Positions 21,913 to 34,781 are shown, counted from the first letter of the stretch. The stretch: DNA of 64,000 nucleotides from Eudorina sp. 2006-703-Eu-15 (GCA_003117195.1 BDSI01000033.1:682001-746000); one strand, 5' to 3'. Program-made: numbers and translations. The notes: generated by a model from the sequence alone, not told the origin.

Positions 21913-24900
21913 ATGTCATATGTATACTTGATCGTCAGCCCTGACAGCTTAACCTCTGCACAGATACTCGGTAAGCGGTGACGAGGTTTGATTTACCGTT
22001 TCTGGGCGCGCACCAACCCTATCATCACAATCGCGGCCTCTCTCGCTGCAGGCCTGTTGCTTTCATACTTATATGTTGTCACGACATGTTGGTGCATGGC
22101 CATCGGGCTCGTGCCCTACTTCGAGAAGACGCTACTGGAGTTCAACCCCGTGGTGTCCGCGGTGTCGGTGGGCGGCCTGGCGCTGTTCACGCACTTCACC
22201 GGATCGACGGGATTGGCGACATACAATAGCTTCCTAAGCAAAGTACTGGCCTATGTGAGTGCATGCGCATTGGGGGGGTTTGGGGAATGGGCGGGTCGTG
22301 GGTGACGCATGAAGTCGTCGGGAACGTGCAATCGAGCATGGGACTTGCTCGCCAGCTGTTGAAGGCAGCTGCCTGAGACTCGGGTGCATGTTAATATGCT
22401 GTGTATGGGAGGAGGACAGGACAGGGCAGTACAGGACTGGAATCCCAACGGCATGGCATGGACGTTGTATACCTGCATACCGAATCTCCCGCTCGGCGGT
22501 CGGGTGGGCACCGGTTGGACGGGTGGGCGCAGGTCTGGCCCGCCACCTCAAAGGAGCTGCTCACCCGCCTCCTTCCTTCCTACGCGCCGGCTGCCGTATC
22601 TCTGGTGCCCGGGGCCCCCGCTACTTCACGGAACTCCCCCTGCCAACGTGGCATCCCTCGGAACCCCACGGAACATCACCATGCCCCCCGCATTCGCCCC
22701 GGCCCCCTGTGGCCCCCCCACCCCCGCAATGTCCTACATCAGCCCCGCGCCCCCGACCCCAATCTCCCCTTCACCCCCGGCATTGGGTCGTGTCGGGTCC
22801 GTTCTTCGAAATCCCCTCCGTCCGTTCTTCGGGGTTATTTCAATGTTACCCCCTCCCCACCACCTGCCACGCCCGTAACCCGGCCCCCGTATCAGGACGT
22901 GCTGTGGGTGCTAGAGGACTGCGGCCTCGTGGCCTACCTGCCGCTGCACCTGGTTCTGACGCTCCTGCACGCTGTGGGGCATCTGTGCGCGGACGCGCTG
23001 TGGCCGCTGCCGTACGTGGTGCTGGGTTACCTCGGACTGGGTAGGTCCGAAGGCGGCATGGGCGGGTGGGCATGGTCCAGGGCCCCTCGTGTCGTGGGCC
23101 CCGTGTCGTCCGCATACATGGCGACACGAATGGATGGACCCCGGATGCGACGTGACAGGCAGGGCAGGGGGAAGGGAGGGGGGGAGCGGGAGGGAGGGAG
23201 GGAGGTGTGGATGGACCGTCACAAACAGCTTCCGCTGTGGACGTCCCTGTCCCGGGTTTTGGACGTCGGTGTGCGTGCCGTGGTTCCCCAGTTCCGTGCT
23301 GATGGAGACCGCGCCTGCTGGTTCCGTCCGGCCGCAGGGATTGTGCTGCCCTGCATCGTCTCTGGGCTGCTGCTGCCAACCAACTCACAAGCCAAGGTGG
23401 GTCGGGCGGCGCGGTGGGCCACCGCATGCCCCTGTGTGCTCGGTGCGACTTCCAAACCCGCACTTTTTGTCATCAGTTTTTGGAATGTCGCTACCCTCCC
23501 TCCCCATTTTCCTGTATATCTCCCCTCGCCGTTTCGCCCACCGGCCCCCCCCTCTCACCCCCAGGTCCCGGGTGCGCTCCACACCACCCTGGGGGCCACT
23601 GTGGTGGGGTACCTGCTGCTGGACCAGCTGGCCCGGGCCCGCCCGCTGGTGGAGCCGCTCCAGGAGCTGGCGGCGTCGGGGCGGAGCCTGCTGGCCAGCG
23701 GGGCGGTGTCGCTGCTGGAAGGGCCGCTGCCTGGGACCAAGTACGGGTACGGCCTCCCGGAGAGTACGGGACTGTGCCTCACCTGGACCATCCTCGTGGT
23801 GCTGCTTATGGTGGGTCGGGGAAAGCTGATAGGAAATGGTCGGGGGGGTATAGGAAATGGTCCGGAGGGGTGGTGGCACGTCGGTGTGGGGCGCAAGGGG
23901 CGGTGGGTGATGAGCAGCTGGGATGTGGGTCGGCGGAGGATTCGGGGAAAGGACGCGGAGGAGCGGAATGAGGCAGTGAACGGGGCGGGTGCAACGGGGT
24001 GGATGGGGGCACAACCGGACCAGATGTGTCCTGCATGGGAGCTTCGGACCGTCAGGCGCGGCGGCGGCTGGTGCAGCAGCGGTGGCAGCCGTTCCCTAGA
24101 GCCCCAGCAGCAGCGGGCTACGCAGCTGCTGCTGTGTGCAGCGCGAGAAGCGGCGGTGGTGGCGGTCGCGGCGGCGGTGGACGTAAGAGAGCCGGTCGGA
24201 TGGCAGCGCACCAGGGCCGCAGCGCCAGCTGCAGCCCCGCGTGCAGTCGGTGGCTCGCCCCAGGGGACCCAGGGGGGCCCAGACCATCGGCGTCCGCGGC
24301 CGATGAACGGTGCGGTGCGGTGATGCCGCCGCCGCCGCCGCTGCAGGCGGCACCCGTGGCTGCGGCCACGGATTCGGCGCGGCAGCCGCTGCAGCAGTCT
24401 CTCCTGTAGCCGAGGTGTCCTGCACCAAGCCCTTTGGAGGCGGCGAGCTGGCCCTCTGGGGCCAGTTACACCCTCGGGCTGCTTCTGCAAGGGGGTATAG
24501 GCGACCGACCTGGCAAGCACGGTCGCTGTAGATGTCACACAGGATGAGCGATCCGCCAGGCGATCCGGGAGGCCTCCTCCCGCCCCGCCCTCCGGCCCAT
24601 AACCGCACGTGCACTGGGACACTGGGAAGCCGCGGGCGGCCGCCCCGGCGGGGTCTCCCCGCTGAGCATGGCGCCACCCCGCCTGTCGCGTGCTGCGCAG
24701 CTGCCGCTGCCGCTCAGGCGCCTCGCAGACGCCGGAACCCTCTTGCCGCAGTCTCTCGCGCAGCCAGCCAAGGCAGCCAGTCGGTCAGGCAGCCAGTCAG
24801 TCAGGTAGACGGTCAGGCTCCACGGCGGCGACGGAATCAGTCTGGTGATCTGGGTCGGAATGGCGCGCGCGGGCCCCCAGTGGCCTCAGCGCGGGGGAGC

Positions 24901-27900
24901 TTGCCCTCCAGTGCCGAGGCGCGTCAGCGGCTGTGGGGCCCCACCAACGCCTCCCCTAAGCAGCTGGCCCGGCTGCCCCTGCTGGGGCGCGTGTTGCGCA
25001 CGCGCGCAGCGGAGTGGACTTGGAGCTCGCGGTCAGGGGGGTGGGGCGGAAGTTGCTCTTGGAGGGGCGGAACGCTGTCGGTGGACCGCGGCCCGCGCCG
25101 CGGCTGTGGCAGCTGCCGCAGCCGCCACGGCGCCCTCCGCGGCCTGTGATGTCCCCGGGGTGTGGGCCCCGGTGCAGGGGGCGTACAGCTCTCAAGGCCT
25201 TCCCGCAGCAGCAGCGCCGCGGAGCAACCCGCGCTGCGGCACTTACGCCCCCTGTTTTGCTCTGGCAGCAGCGCAGCTTCAGCACATGTGTGCGGATTCC
25301 AATACTCCGGCCCCCTCGCCGCGCGCGCCAACCTCGGTGCGGGTGCCCCCGCGCTGCAGCGGACGCGCCGACGTGCGTGAGGGGCTGGGCCCCGCCAAAT
25401 TGGCCCCCTCCTGGCTGGCCGTCCCTTGGGTTACAAGGACTCCGAAACCCTAATGAGAGATGCAAACCCGCGCGCACCCAAATCGCTCCAGACAACTTAC
25501 GTGGCGAGGTACCTGCATGGCAGTGGAAAAGAGACCGTGCCCCTGCGGTGGTGCCTGCCCACCTTGGATGATTGTCTCCTCACATCCACGGCATGTTGGG
25601 TACCTGCCGCAACCCTGCCGCACCCCTGCCTCATCGATCCGTGCCCGGTGCACGCGCCCGCCCGCCCGCCCCTGTTCTCCCCCTGTCCTGCCCCCGCCGA
25701 CGTCAGAGCGCACTGCTGTCCCTGATCAGTGAGGGCGACAGCGTGCCCTTCGAGGGGGCGGCCAACAGGACGCTGCTGGGCTCGCTCAGCAAGGTGGGAA
25801 CCGCGGGCGCGGGGCGCCGGGCGGGCGGGGAGGGGAGGGGAGGGGGGCCGCGGGCGTCGTGAATGGCCTGGCGGGCGGGGAGGGGGCGCCGGGACCTGCT
25901 CTTGGCCGCGCCGGTCGAGAACAGGTTTGCGTTTCCTGCTACTGTTTCTTGAGAGAATGGGGGAGGGCCGTGGCTCTCGGACCGTACGCCTGCCTGATGC
26001 CGGCTCTCATGAAACGGGGAAGCGGATTGCGCATCGATGCAGCTACGGGGTCGCGCATTGGGGTTGCCGCCTACTTCGGGGGTTTCACCAGTGGGGTGGC
26101 CCAACGGGGGTTTCGCGCCTGCCACCTCAGCCGTGTCATACTGCGCCTGAGGGCTTCCGGGGTACAGGGCAGAGGGGGCCACAGCCATTGGCAATGACTG
26201 TGTCTTGAACCGCCGGGAGCCGCCCGCCAGGAGCCGCCGGGAGCCGCCCGCCAGGACCTGTCAGGAGCCGCACATGGGACTTGATGATCCACCCCACAGG
26301 ACACCGGTACCGGCTGGCACATCTGCAACCGTACAACCTTCCGTCGGACCCTAGCTCGGGCAGCCAGCGCAGCGTTGTACGTGCGCCCGCCTGTGTGCTG
26401 TACCCCTCAGACCGCATCCCTCTCCCCCCCCTCTGTCCTCGCTGCCCTCATCGCAGAATTCCGCGCTGATGACGCTCCTCCGCGGCCTGCCCACCTCAAA
26501 GAAGTACGCCGTGCTGGGCATGGTGGCCATCTCCCTGTTCCAGGGACTGGGCGTACTCTCCATCGCCGGCGGCCTGCTGATCCACGGCCCCGAAACCTTC
26601 GTCCGTACAGCGCCGCCCGTACTGCTGGGCTTCATGCTGGGCGTTGTACTGCAGGTCGCGGGGGTGCTGTACGTGCTGGTGGTGGACGGGGGCCTGGACG
26701 GCGGCGGCGGCGCCGCAATTGGCGCCGCCGGCGCGGACCTGGTCGCGGACGGCGGCGGCGCGAGTGTCGAGACGACGGCGCCGGCGACAGTGGCGGTGAG
26801 CGATTCGGAGGCGGTCAGTCGTTCGACCAGCGTCGGCGGCGGCGGCATTGTGACGCCGAGCGTCGGCGGCAGCGGGGGCGCGGCCCTGGGTGCCAGGAGC
26901 ATGCTGACGCGCGCCAATGTGATGGCGCAGGAGGGCCTGCTGGACAGCGGCAACGGCGGCGGGATGGGAAATGTGAGCTGCAGCGGCGGCGCCGGCGGCG
27001 CCACGGACACCTACAGCATTCTGTCAGGTGGGTGGGGTGCAGCGGCGTGGCGCACCGGGGGAGGGGTGGGAGGTGAAGGATGAAAAGCTGTGATTCGGGG
27101 AGGGCTTCGGGCCTCAGGAACGACGAACGACGTGGCGTGCGGTGCGATGGGGGCCTCGCGGCTTGCGGCTTGCGTTCGTGCGGAGGCGGGTTGGCGGTCC
27201 GCTTCGGCGTGCGCTCGCTTGCCCATCTCGCGCAGCCTTCGCCCTGCGGCGCCCTGTGGTGCTGCGTCGCTCGCTGCTGCCTCGGGTGCGGCAAGGGCTG
27301 TTGCCGCGGCCGGTGCGACGGGTGCAACGGCCGCCCCTCCCCGCCCCTCCGGTGGCCCGGGTGCTGCTGCGGCCCTCCCCGCCGCTGCCGCTGCCGCCGC
27401 CACCGCCGCTGCCTCCCCTCCCCCTGCCCCGCAGGCATGTCTCGGGGGCCCTCGGAGCGCATGTCGGGGATGGATCCGGGCGAGGAAAACGGACTGGACC
27501 TCCGCAGCCGCATCGAGCACCTGGCCAACTTCCGGACATTCATGCAGGTGGGGGGGGGGTCGGCTGGTGCTACGTGAGCTGTCAACATGCACGAATGTCT
27601 TTCCTCCCTGCCGTGCCATGCCGTGAAATGCCGTGCCATGCCGTGAAATGCCGTGCCATGCCGTGAACTGCCGTGCCATTTCCATGCCATGCCGTGCCAT
27701 GCGGGATGGAGCCCCATTCCCGCCGTCCGCTCTTTGCCCTATCCATGCAACACACGCCCCCAGGGTGCCTCGGTGTGCCCGGGTTCGTGTCTGCCTGGGG
27801 CCTTCCTCAGTCACATCCCCGCGCTGCCATCGCCCCCCCCCCTCCACCCTCTCCCCGCTTTCTTAACCACCCCCCTCCCCCCTGTCTACCAATTTCCTAT

Positions 27901-30900
27901 ACACCCCCGTCCCCCCGCTTTCCTAAACATCCCCCTCCCCCCCTGGCAGCAGCGCAGATTGAAATTGTCTACCAATTTCCTGTACCCCCCTCCCCCTTCC
28001 CCAATCCATACCCTCCCCCTTCCCCCCCCTCAGGGCCTCGACCAGCAGCCGGGGGTGTACTCCCTGGAGGACTTCATCCGGGGGGCGGCGACCGCCATGC
28101 GCGGCATCTTCCCTGGAGTGGCCCACGCCTCCTTCTGCCTCCTCAACTCCACCCGCAACTGCGTCAATATGTACACCTTCCTGGGGGACGGCTGCCGCCG
28201 GCCGCCGCGCATCAACGTGGCCGTCGCGCCCGGCACCCTCATCTACCACGTGCTGCACAACTGCCAGCCCGTCTTCATCAACAACGTGGCGGCCTTCCCC
28301 GGGCCCTATGCGGACGTGCAGTTCATGCGCTTCGTGCTGAACCTGCGCTCCGTGGCGTGCCTGCCGCTGGTGGTGGCGGGCAGCCGCGTGCTGGGCGTGC
28401 TGCGGTTGGGCTTCGAGGACTGGTGGAACTGGACGGAGCACGAGAAGGTGGTGCAGATCAGCGGGGACACGTGGGGGCGTGGTGGTGGTGGTGGTGGGGG
28501 GGGGAATAGCACCTTGGTGGTTAGTTCACATAACGGTGCACATGCCTCGTGGGGAAAGAGACGGGGTATTTATTTTAACGGTACAGTTGCCGTGCGTGAC
28601 GAGAGACGGCGTTTCAAATGCCGAAAAGAACCCAGCACGTCGAGGGAGTGGAAATGGAGCGGGAATGGAGTAGGAGGGGGATTCAGGAGCCAAGTGGCGC
28701 CCACGAGGTGGGACTGCGGGTGGGCAGGAAGGGGAGGGGGAGGGGGAGGGGTGGTTTCCTGGTCCCGTCAGCACTCCGCGTGGCGATGTCCCGGGCTTCC
28801 ACCGCGTCCACCGTTGACGCCGCTTACCCCTTACCTTCCCCACCTCTTCCCGTTCGTTTCACCCTAACCCCAGAGCATCGCCAAGCAGCTCGCGCTGGTG
28901 CTCAGCAGCACCAGCACCGGCATGGGCGTGAACGTGCACGGGCTGCAGCCGCCGGCCCAGGGGCTGGCGGACGTCCGGGGCCAGGGCATCGCTGGACTGG
29001 ACGCGGACTCGGAATCCGCCGCCGCGGCGCTGCTGGCGGCCGGCGCCTCGGCCCCCGGCGCCGGCAGTGGTCCCCTGGCGGGCAGCTTCGTACCACCGTA
29101 CGGCATGCCGCAGGACGAGAGCGGCGACCTGGCGTACGCGCACACGCAGCCGCTGGGGACGCAACTGAACCCAGGAGCGGGTGTGGGTGTGGGTCAGCAG
29201 CAGGTGTTCCACCAGCAGCAGCAGCAGCACTACCAGCAGCAGCAGATGCCGTACGGCGGTGTCGCGGGCGCGTCGGCGCCGCTGCGCGTGCAGGGCCACG
29301 GCAACAGCGGCAGCAGCGGTGCCGGGCCGCGCAGCGGCGGCCACGGCCCCGGCGTGCACCGCCGCTCCCGCGGCTTGTCGCGCTCCGCCATCCAGTACGG
29401 ACCCGGACCCGGACCCGGGCCGGGGCCGGGGCCGGGCCTCGGGGTGCCGGGGTACCCCGCGGGTCCTGGATCCATGGGTCCTGGATCCATGGGTCCTGGA
29501 TCCATGGGCACTGGATCCACGGGGATGGTGGATTCGGGCGTACTCGTGGGGAGCGTCTCCGCCGCGCAGCCTGTCCAAATGATGCACGCCAGCCACCGGT
29601 CCAGTGCGGAGGTGGGGCCCTTCGGCCTGGGCGTCGCGGCGGCGGGAGGGTACCCCGCCGTCGGCGTCAGCGGCGGCGGGTACGGCATGTACGGCAGCGT
29701 GCCGGGGATGGCGCAGGGCGTGGGCGTGGGCATGGACCTGGATATGGGCGGCGTCGGCGTGGAGGATCCGTACGGCGGCGGCGTCAGCGGCGCCAGCGGC
29801 GGCCTGGGGTACGGTCCGCCCAGCAGCGCGGGGACGGGCACGCCGGGCGTGCACCTCATGCAGAGCAGCAGCGGCTCGGGGCAGAACATCATGGGGGAGA
29901 TCGACGAGAGTGAGTGGACGCAGCGGCTGGCTGCCAGGGCTGCGTTTCTGCTTGGTTGTTGCTGCTGTCCCTGGTTTTTCTGTCCATAGGGGTGTTTGCT
30001 GCGTGTCCTGATTGTTGATGAATCGTTGTGTGTATGTGGGGGATGGGTGGGTGGGCGGGTGGGTGGGCGGGTGGGTGGGTGGGCGGGTGGGTGGGTGGGT
30101 TGTTGAGTGATGCTTGAGATTCGCTGTTTGTCTAACTCCGCGGAGCAGCGGCGCCCGGCGCGTCGCTGTTTGTGGGGACAGCATGGGGTTCGGTAGGGTA
30201 CCCAGGGGAAGATGGCGCCATCGGCTCGGTGCCCGCTTGCCGCCCCGCGTGTCCTCCGCCACGAAATGGACGCCGCGTCCGGCGCCGCGCTGCTCCGCGG
30301 AGGGGGTCAACCCCCGGGCGGCGGTCCTGGAGCGCGGTGGTGGGGCGGAGGGCCACACTCGGATCGGATCGGATCGTATCGGATCGGATTGCATTGGATT
30401 GATTGGGACTGAGGGGAAGGGGGCGCTCCGCCCCCGGGCGGGGTCTTCTGGGACGCCTTCGTCCCCTCCCTGTCACCACCGCCCGCTGACCCGCGGGTCG
30501 CCTCGACCTCCCTGCTCCCCCTCCCTCCCTCCCTCCCACCCCATCCTACCGCCGCGCCTGCTCGCGCGTCTGTCTGCTTCTGTGCCTGGCAGCCTGGCTG
30601 CTGCAGCAGCCCGGCTCGTCCAAGGTGCGCAAGGCGCTGGCGGGTCAGGCGCAGGCGCAGGGCCGCGGCGGCGGCGGCGGCGGCGGTGCGGACATCAAGA
30701 TGCTGGAGGTCATCGGGCGGGGCGGCTTCGGCTCCGTGTACCGGGGCTTCTGGAAAGGGATGACGGTGGCAGTCAAGGTGGGGGAGGGGGGGTCAGCGGA
30801 AGGGTCTCGACGGGTTTGGACGCTCGTGAGGGGGAGGGTCCCTTGTGTCCCCATCAGGGGAAGGGCGAGGGAGGGAGGCAGGGAGGGAGGGAGGGGCGAG

Positions 30901-33900
30901 AGATGCGTTCGTGGGGGGGGGGATGAGGGGCGGAGCGGGATCGCGCACCTGTGGCTGGATGGAGCCCGGGGGGAGGCCGTGGGGCGGGTCGGGAGCTGTG
31001 GAGGGGCCACCGCGCGGCAGTCCCCCGAAGCGAGGACGGCGCCCGCCGGGCGTTACGGCGATGCGGAGGGAGGAGGGCCCTGTTCGTGATATGCCATATC
31101 CGCTGGGGTTGCAGAGAGGCTTACCAGCAGGGGAGGCTCATGGAGCGTGGGGAGGGCAGTGGGGGACGCGCGGCGAGGGGTGCGGAGTCCGGTCCTGATC
31201 GTCGACACACAGCTGATCGCCTACACAGCTGCATCTAGGAGAGGCGAGACGCGGCGGAAGCCTACCCGCCACCACAGAACTGGTGCCCTGCTGCTGCTCC
31301 TCGGGCGGGAAGCGGCGGCCGTCAGCGGTGCCGGTACCTGCAGGCGCCTCTCAAGGTCTCAGCCGTTGCAGCCGTCTCACCCTCAGCCGTCTCACCCTCA
31401 GCCGTCTCACCCTCAGCCGTCTCAGCCCCGGGTCGGGAGAGAGACTAAGCCGATACGTGCCCCGCACGTCCCCAGTTGCGTCCATTTTTTACATGAGAGG
31501 TGCGGTGTGGAGGCTCATGTGTACGGGCGCTGTGTCGTACGCGTGTACTGCAGGTTCTGGAGCACGAGGACGAGCTGCTTCCGTGCACCGGCTCCAGCGG
31601 CTCCCAGGGCAAGGTGGACACGAGCAGCCGGCGGGCGGCGCTGCTGGAAGGCGCCATGACGTCTACCATCAGTCACCCTCACGTCGTACAGACGTACGAT
31701 TACCGCGTCGTACACCTTGACCCCCAGTCGTCACTGAATGGCATCACCCGCAGCAGGTGCGGCGCGACACTGCACGATATCACCTCGCGGGGGCGGGAGG
31801 GGGTAAGGGGGAAACAGGCGATTGATTACTGAGGCTCAGGCTCGTCGTTTGGATGCGGCCGGTTAACCGGCAGGCCCTTCCCGCCCATCTCTTGAGTTCG
31901 CAGCCCCTTTACACTGCACAGCCCTCGGACGATCAGCCTGATATCTGTTATTGTGTTTAGGAAAAGAACCCGCCCAACCCCGTTGTTTGTGTGTGCACGG
32001 CACACACGACCCCCAGGGTGTTGTCGTCTGCCCTAGAACATTGCCACCCCTTCAATTGTTTGCCTCACCGGCTCCATGCCCTCACTTGCACCCTCCCCCC
32101 TCGGTCCCACCTTAACTCCCTCGACCGACCCGACCCGCGGGTCACAGGGTGCTCCATGAGACGCACATCATAATGGAGTTCTGCGACCGGGGCTCGCTGC
32201 AGGTGGGAGGTGGGAGGTGGGGACCAAGGAGGGACACGGGAGGACGGGGCTGTTCGCGCGGCCCAGGCTGCGGTCGTGATGCCGTGGGCAATGCAGGGCG
32301 TTGGCTGCTATTGCAAACACTCACCCACCCACCTCCTCACCCGTTCGAGCATCTATCCCCCCGCCTCCTCACCTCACCCCGCCCGTCCGTTCTGAACTTG
32401 TCATGCCGCCGCGTGGCGCCCGGCGCATGACCGACCCCAGGACGCCATCGAGCAGGGGGCGTTTGTGGTCGACGGCCCCCGCGGCGCCCGCGGGGGCACC
32501 ACCGAGGCGGAGGTGGACATGGACCTCATCGTGATGACGCTGGCGGAGGTACGGCAGGGGGCCCCGGCGGGGGGGGAGGGGGGTGGGAGAGGATCGCCCA
32601 GAGACGGCGTGGGGCCTTGACGTGCCGGTGGGGCCGGTGTGGGCGCGTGCTGCGCGTGCTACGCGCACATGCCCCCTGCTGTGGACTCGCAGTCGCGGTG
32701 GGAGGCTGCCGCCCTCCCTCGGTCATATGCCCGCAAGAGGTCCCCCGCCCCGCCGCCGACAACGGTCATATCTGAGTACGTCCCTTGATCACATCCCTGC
32801 ACAAGTGCATATACCCCCCCGACCCCTCAACCCTCAGGCAGTCTGCGCAGTTTACATGTGCCCACCAAGCACTTCCGCGCCGCCTGCTGTGTGTCACTGC
32901 CTGTCACCGAAACCCTGCTGTCTGTTGTGGCGGGGGTGAGCGCGCAGGTGAGCGCCGCCATGGAGTACCTGCACAAGCACCGCATCACCCACCGCGACCT
33001 CAAGCCCAAGAACATCCTCCTCAAGTCCTCAAAGAAGGACCGCAGGGGCTACGTGTCCAAGGTGAGGGAGGGGGCGGTGGAAGGGAGGCGGAGTCGAGGG
33101 GCAGAAACGGACGGAACACATTACCGCTCGCCAAGTGGGGCCGGGGGCGGAGGAGGTCACGGGGACAGGGGCGGGGGTCTCAACGGGAGATGGCAAAGCC
33201 GGTAGAAAGAAATCTCCTGCGCCGCGGAGCGCCGGAGTTTGCCCGCGTCCCTGACCACTTTCCTTCCAGCGCAGTATGCGTATGTCTGCCCAATTTCCTG
33301 TACCCTCCTTCCTGCCCGCCAGTTTGTTGGCGGTGTCCGACCGCCGTGCCCACCCCCACGACGCAGTCGAGGTGTGCACCAACCGATAACCCCCTGGCTC
33401 GCCACTGCTCTTCACGAATACGCCCCGAAGCCCATCAACCCCGAAAGCCCCTCACGGCACCCCCCCCCCCACGACGTGGCCCTCGTCGCAGGTGTCGGAC
33501 TTTGGGCTGAGCCAGGTGCTCCCGGACACCAACAAGACGCAGGTGCGGGTGTGCGACTTGGAGGACCGTGGGGGGCCGGGGACCCGGCCGAGCGCAGGCA
33601 GGCTCGGGGGAGGGGGCGCGCCTTTGTGTGAGCCTCTGTGCCAGCCTCTGCGGCCCACGGCCCCGCGCACGCACGCAGTCGTCCGCGGTGTCGTGGTGTG
33701 CGTCCGGGAGGTGTGGTTGTGATGTGCTGTGCTGAGAGTTGTGGAGTTGTGGGGGGCGCTGGTGATTTTTCGCGGGTTTTCGCTGTCTTCATTGACAACT
33801 GGGGACCCTGGTGCGGTCTTGGGGGGAACTGCCGCGGACGTCGGCGTCGGCGTTGCCTCGTCTTCGCCTCCCCCAGCGATCAGCCAACCAGCCCGTTGTT

Positions 33901-34781
33901 TGTCAACCCGTCCACCTCCAACCTCGTGTGGGACATCCTACCCCGTCCTCCAAAATCCCGCCCCGCGCCGCCGCGCCGCCGCCCCCGCACACCCGCGGTC
34001 ACGTCCTCCACGCCCCAACACGCGTCGCAAACCTTTCAGCCCTCAGAAGCCCCCAGCCGCCAACCTCGTTGTTACCGTACTTGCACCCGTCCGTCATTCC
34101 CTCTCTCGCGCGCTTGCCTCAGTCCCTGTGCCTCACTCAGCCCCTCACCGCGGGCGTGCCCCCCAACCCCCGACCCCCCTAGGTGTCCACCAAGTACAGC
34201 GGCACGGTGACCCACATGGCGCCTGAGCTGATCGAGGACGGCAAGGTGTACCAGCAGGGGGACGTGTACGCGTTCGGCATCATCATGTGGGAGATCTACA
34301 CCTCCTCCACACCCTACCAGAACATGGCGCATCCGCAGATCATGGTGCGGCCGGGGCCGGGGCCGGGGCCGCGTCAATATGTCAACAACCGTCGCAACCG
34401 TTTCTATTGTCGCTTCCTGTCCTATCTCTTTCTTGATGAGTATCCAGCTGTACAGTTACGTATTGATGAGTATCCAGCTGTACAGTTATGTAGAACAAAA
34501 TTTAATTCTATTAATGGTAGATTATTTTAACAAATACTCCCCCTTCCGCCCTGGCTCCTCACCTCGTCCATTGGCCACTGCTTTCTCCGCCACCGCCACC
34601 GCAGGTGGGCGTGGTGACGCACAACCTGCGGCCCAAGTTCCCGGGCAACTGCCCCGAGTGGTACCGCAGCCTGGCCAACCGCTGCTGGCGCAAGGACCCC
34701 AAGACGCGGCCGCCCTTCACCGAGGTCACGAAGGCGCTGCTGGCCATGCTGTCGGACAAGAACTGGTCCCCCACGGAATGA
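21913..34781 (+). CDS. Polytopic membrane protein with GAF domain and C-terminal TKL/Raf-like protein kinase
   Basis: Exons: 21913-21970, 22052-22254, 22896-23040, 23338-23396, 23565-23810, 25707-25793, 26300-26380, 26457-27027, 27435-27547, 28034-about 28450, 28874-29909, 30593-30777, 31554-31756, 32148-32202, 32441-32548, 32948-33061, 33492-33542, 34183-34344, 34605-34781. As joined this is 4071 nt, or 1356 residues. The first about 370 residues hold roughly eight hydrophobic segments, such as ILGLLLSYLYVV and YAVLGMVAISLFQGLGVLS. A Gly/Ala/Ser linker follows, then a GAF-like domain (about 530-675). A Gln/Gly/Pro linker leads to the kinase (about 1038-1350): GRGGFGSVYRG, VAVKV, HRDLKPKN, SDFGLS, GTVTHMAPEL and DVYAFGIIMWE. 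All catalytic residues are present, so it should be an active Ser/Thr-type kinase. Least certain are the start exon, the GAF exon donor (28447 or 28450), and whether 23811-25706 hides more exons. Confidence 0.88.
23811..25706 (+). other. 1.9-kb gap inside the kinase gene, possibly with unresolved exons
   Basis: Exon 5 (ending TWTILVVLLM) and exon 6 (starting SALLSLISEG) are both phase 0 and can be joined directly. However, 24050-24400 and 24890-25300 are coding-like in composition. One phase-0 candidate begins after the acceptor-like GACCGTCAG at about 24055 and reads ARRRLVQQRWQPFPRAP, but I found no convincing donor to complete it. Confidence 0.4.
27611..27703. repeat. GCCGTGCCAT/GCCGTGAAAT minisatellite
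   Basis: Alternating 10-bp units, CCGTGCCATG and CCGTGAAATG, repeat through the intron just upstream of the GAF exon. Confidence 0.85.
27945..27988 (+). repeat. Dispersed repeat B, copy 1
   Basis: GGCAGCAGCGCAGATTGAAA is followed by TTGTCTACCAATTTCCTGTA and a C-run. A partial copy (CTGTCTACCAATTTCCTATA) lies 63 bp upstream at about 27882-27901. The best match is at 63264-63309 on the other strand. Confidence 0.75.
29462..29521 (+). repeat. In-frame 15-bp coding minisatellite (GPGSM repeats)
   Basis: GGTCCTGGATCCATG is repeated three times, followed by a diverged fourth unit. It encodes GPGSM GPGSM GPGSM GTGST in the linker between GAF and kinase, next to a GPGPGP run. Confidence 0.9.
30043..30104 (+). 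repeat. GGGTGGGTGGGC repeat in a kinase-gene intron
   Basis: About 60 nt of GGGTGGGC/GGGTGGGT units on the sense strand, with many runs of three Gs, so RNA G-quadruplex formation is possible. Confidence 0.85.
31371..31425. repeat. 15-bp tandem repeat GCCGTCTCACCCTCA
   Basis: About three and a half copies in the kinase-gene intron 30778-31553. Confidence 0.85.
33266..33305 (+). repeat. Dispersed repeat B, diverged copy
   Basis: CCAGCGCAGTATGCGTATGT is followed by CTGCCCAATTTCCTGTACCC. It shares the GCGCAG...CAATTTCCTGTACCC layout with the copy at 27945. It lies in the intron after the HRDLKPKN exon. Confidence 0.55.
33765..33796 (+). repeat. Dispersed intronic repeat A, copy 2
   Basis: The plus strand reads GGGTTTTCGCTGTCTTCATT and then GAC, in the kinase-gene intron 33543-34182. 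Relative to transcription it is inverted compared with the phosphorylase copy. Confidence 0.7.

Noticed and set aside
27611..27703. CRISPR-like alternation of repeats and spacers
   Set aside because: The units are 10 bp, contiguous and lie in a eukaryotic intron; no cas genes. It is a minisatellite.
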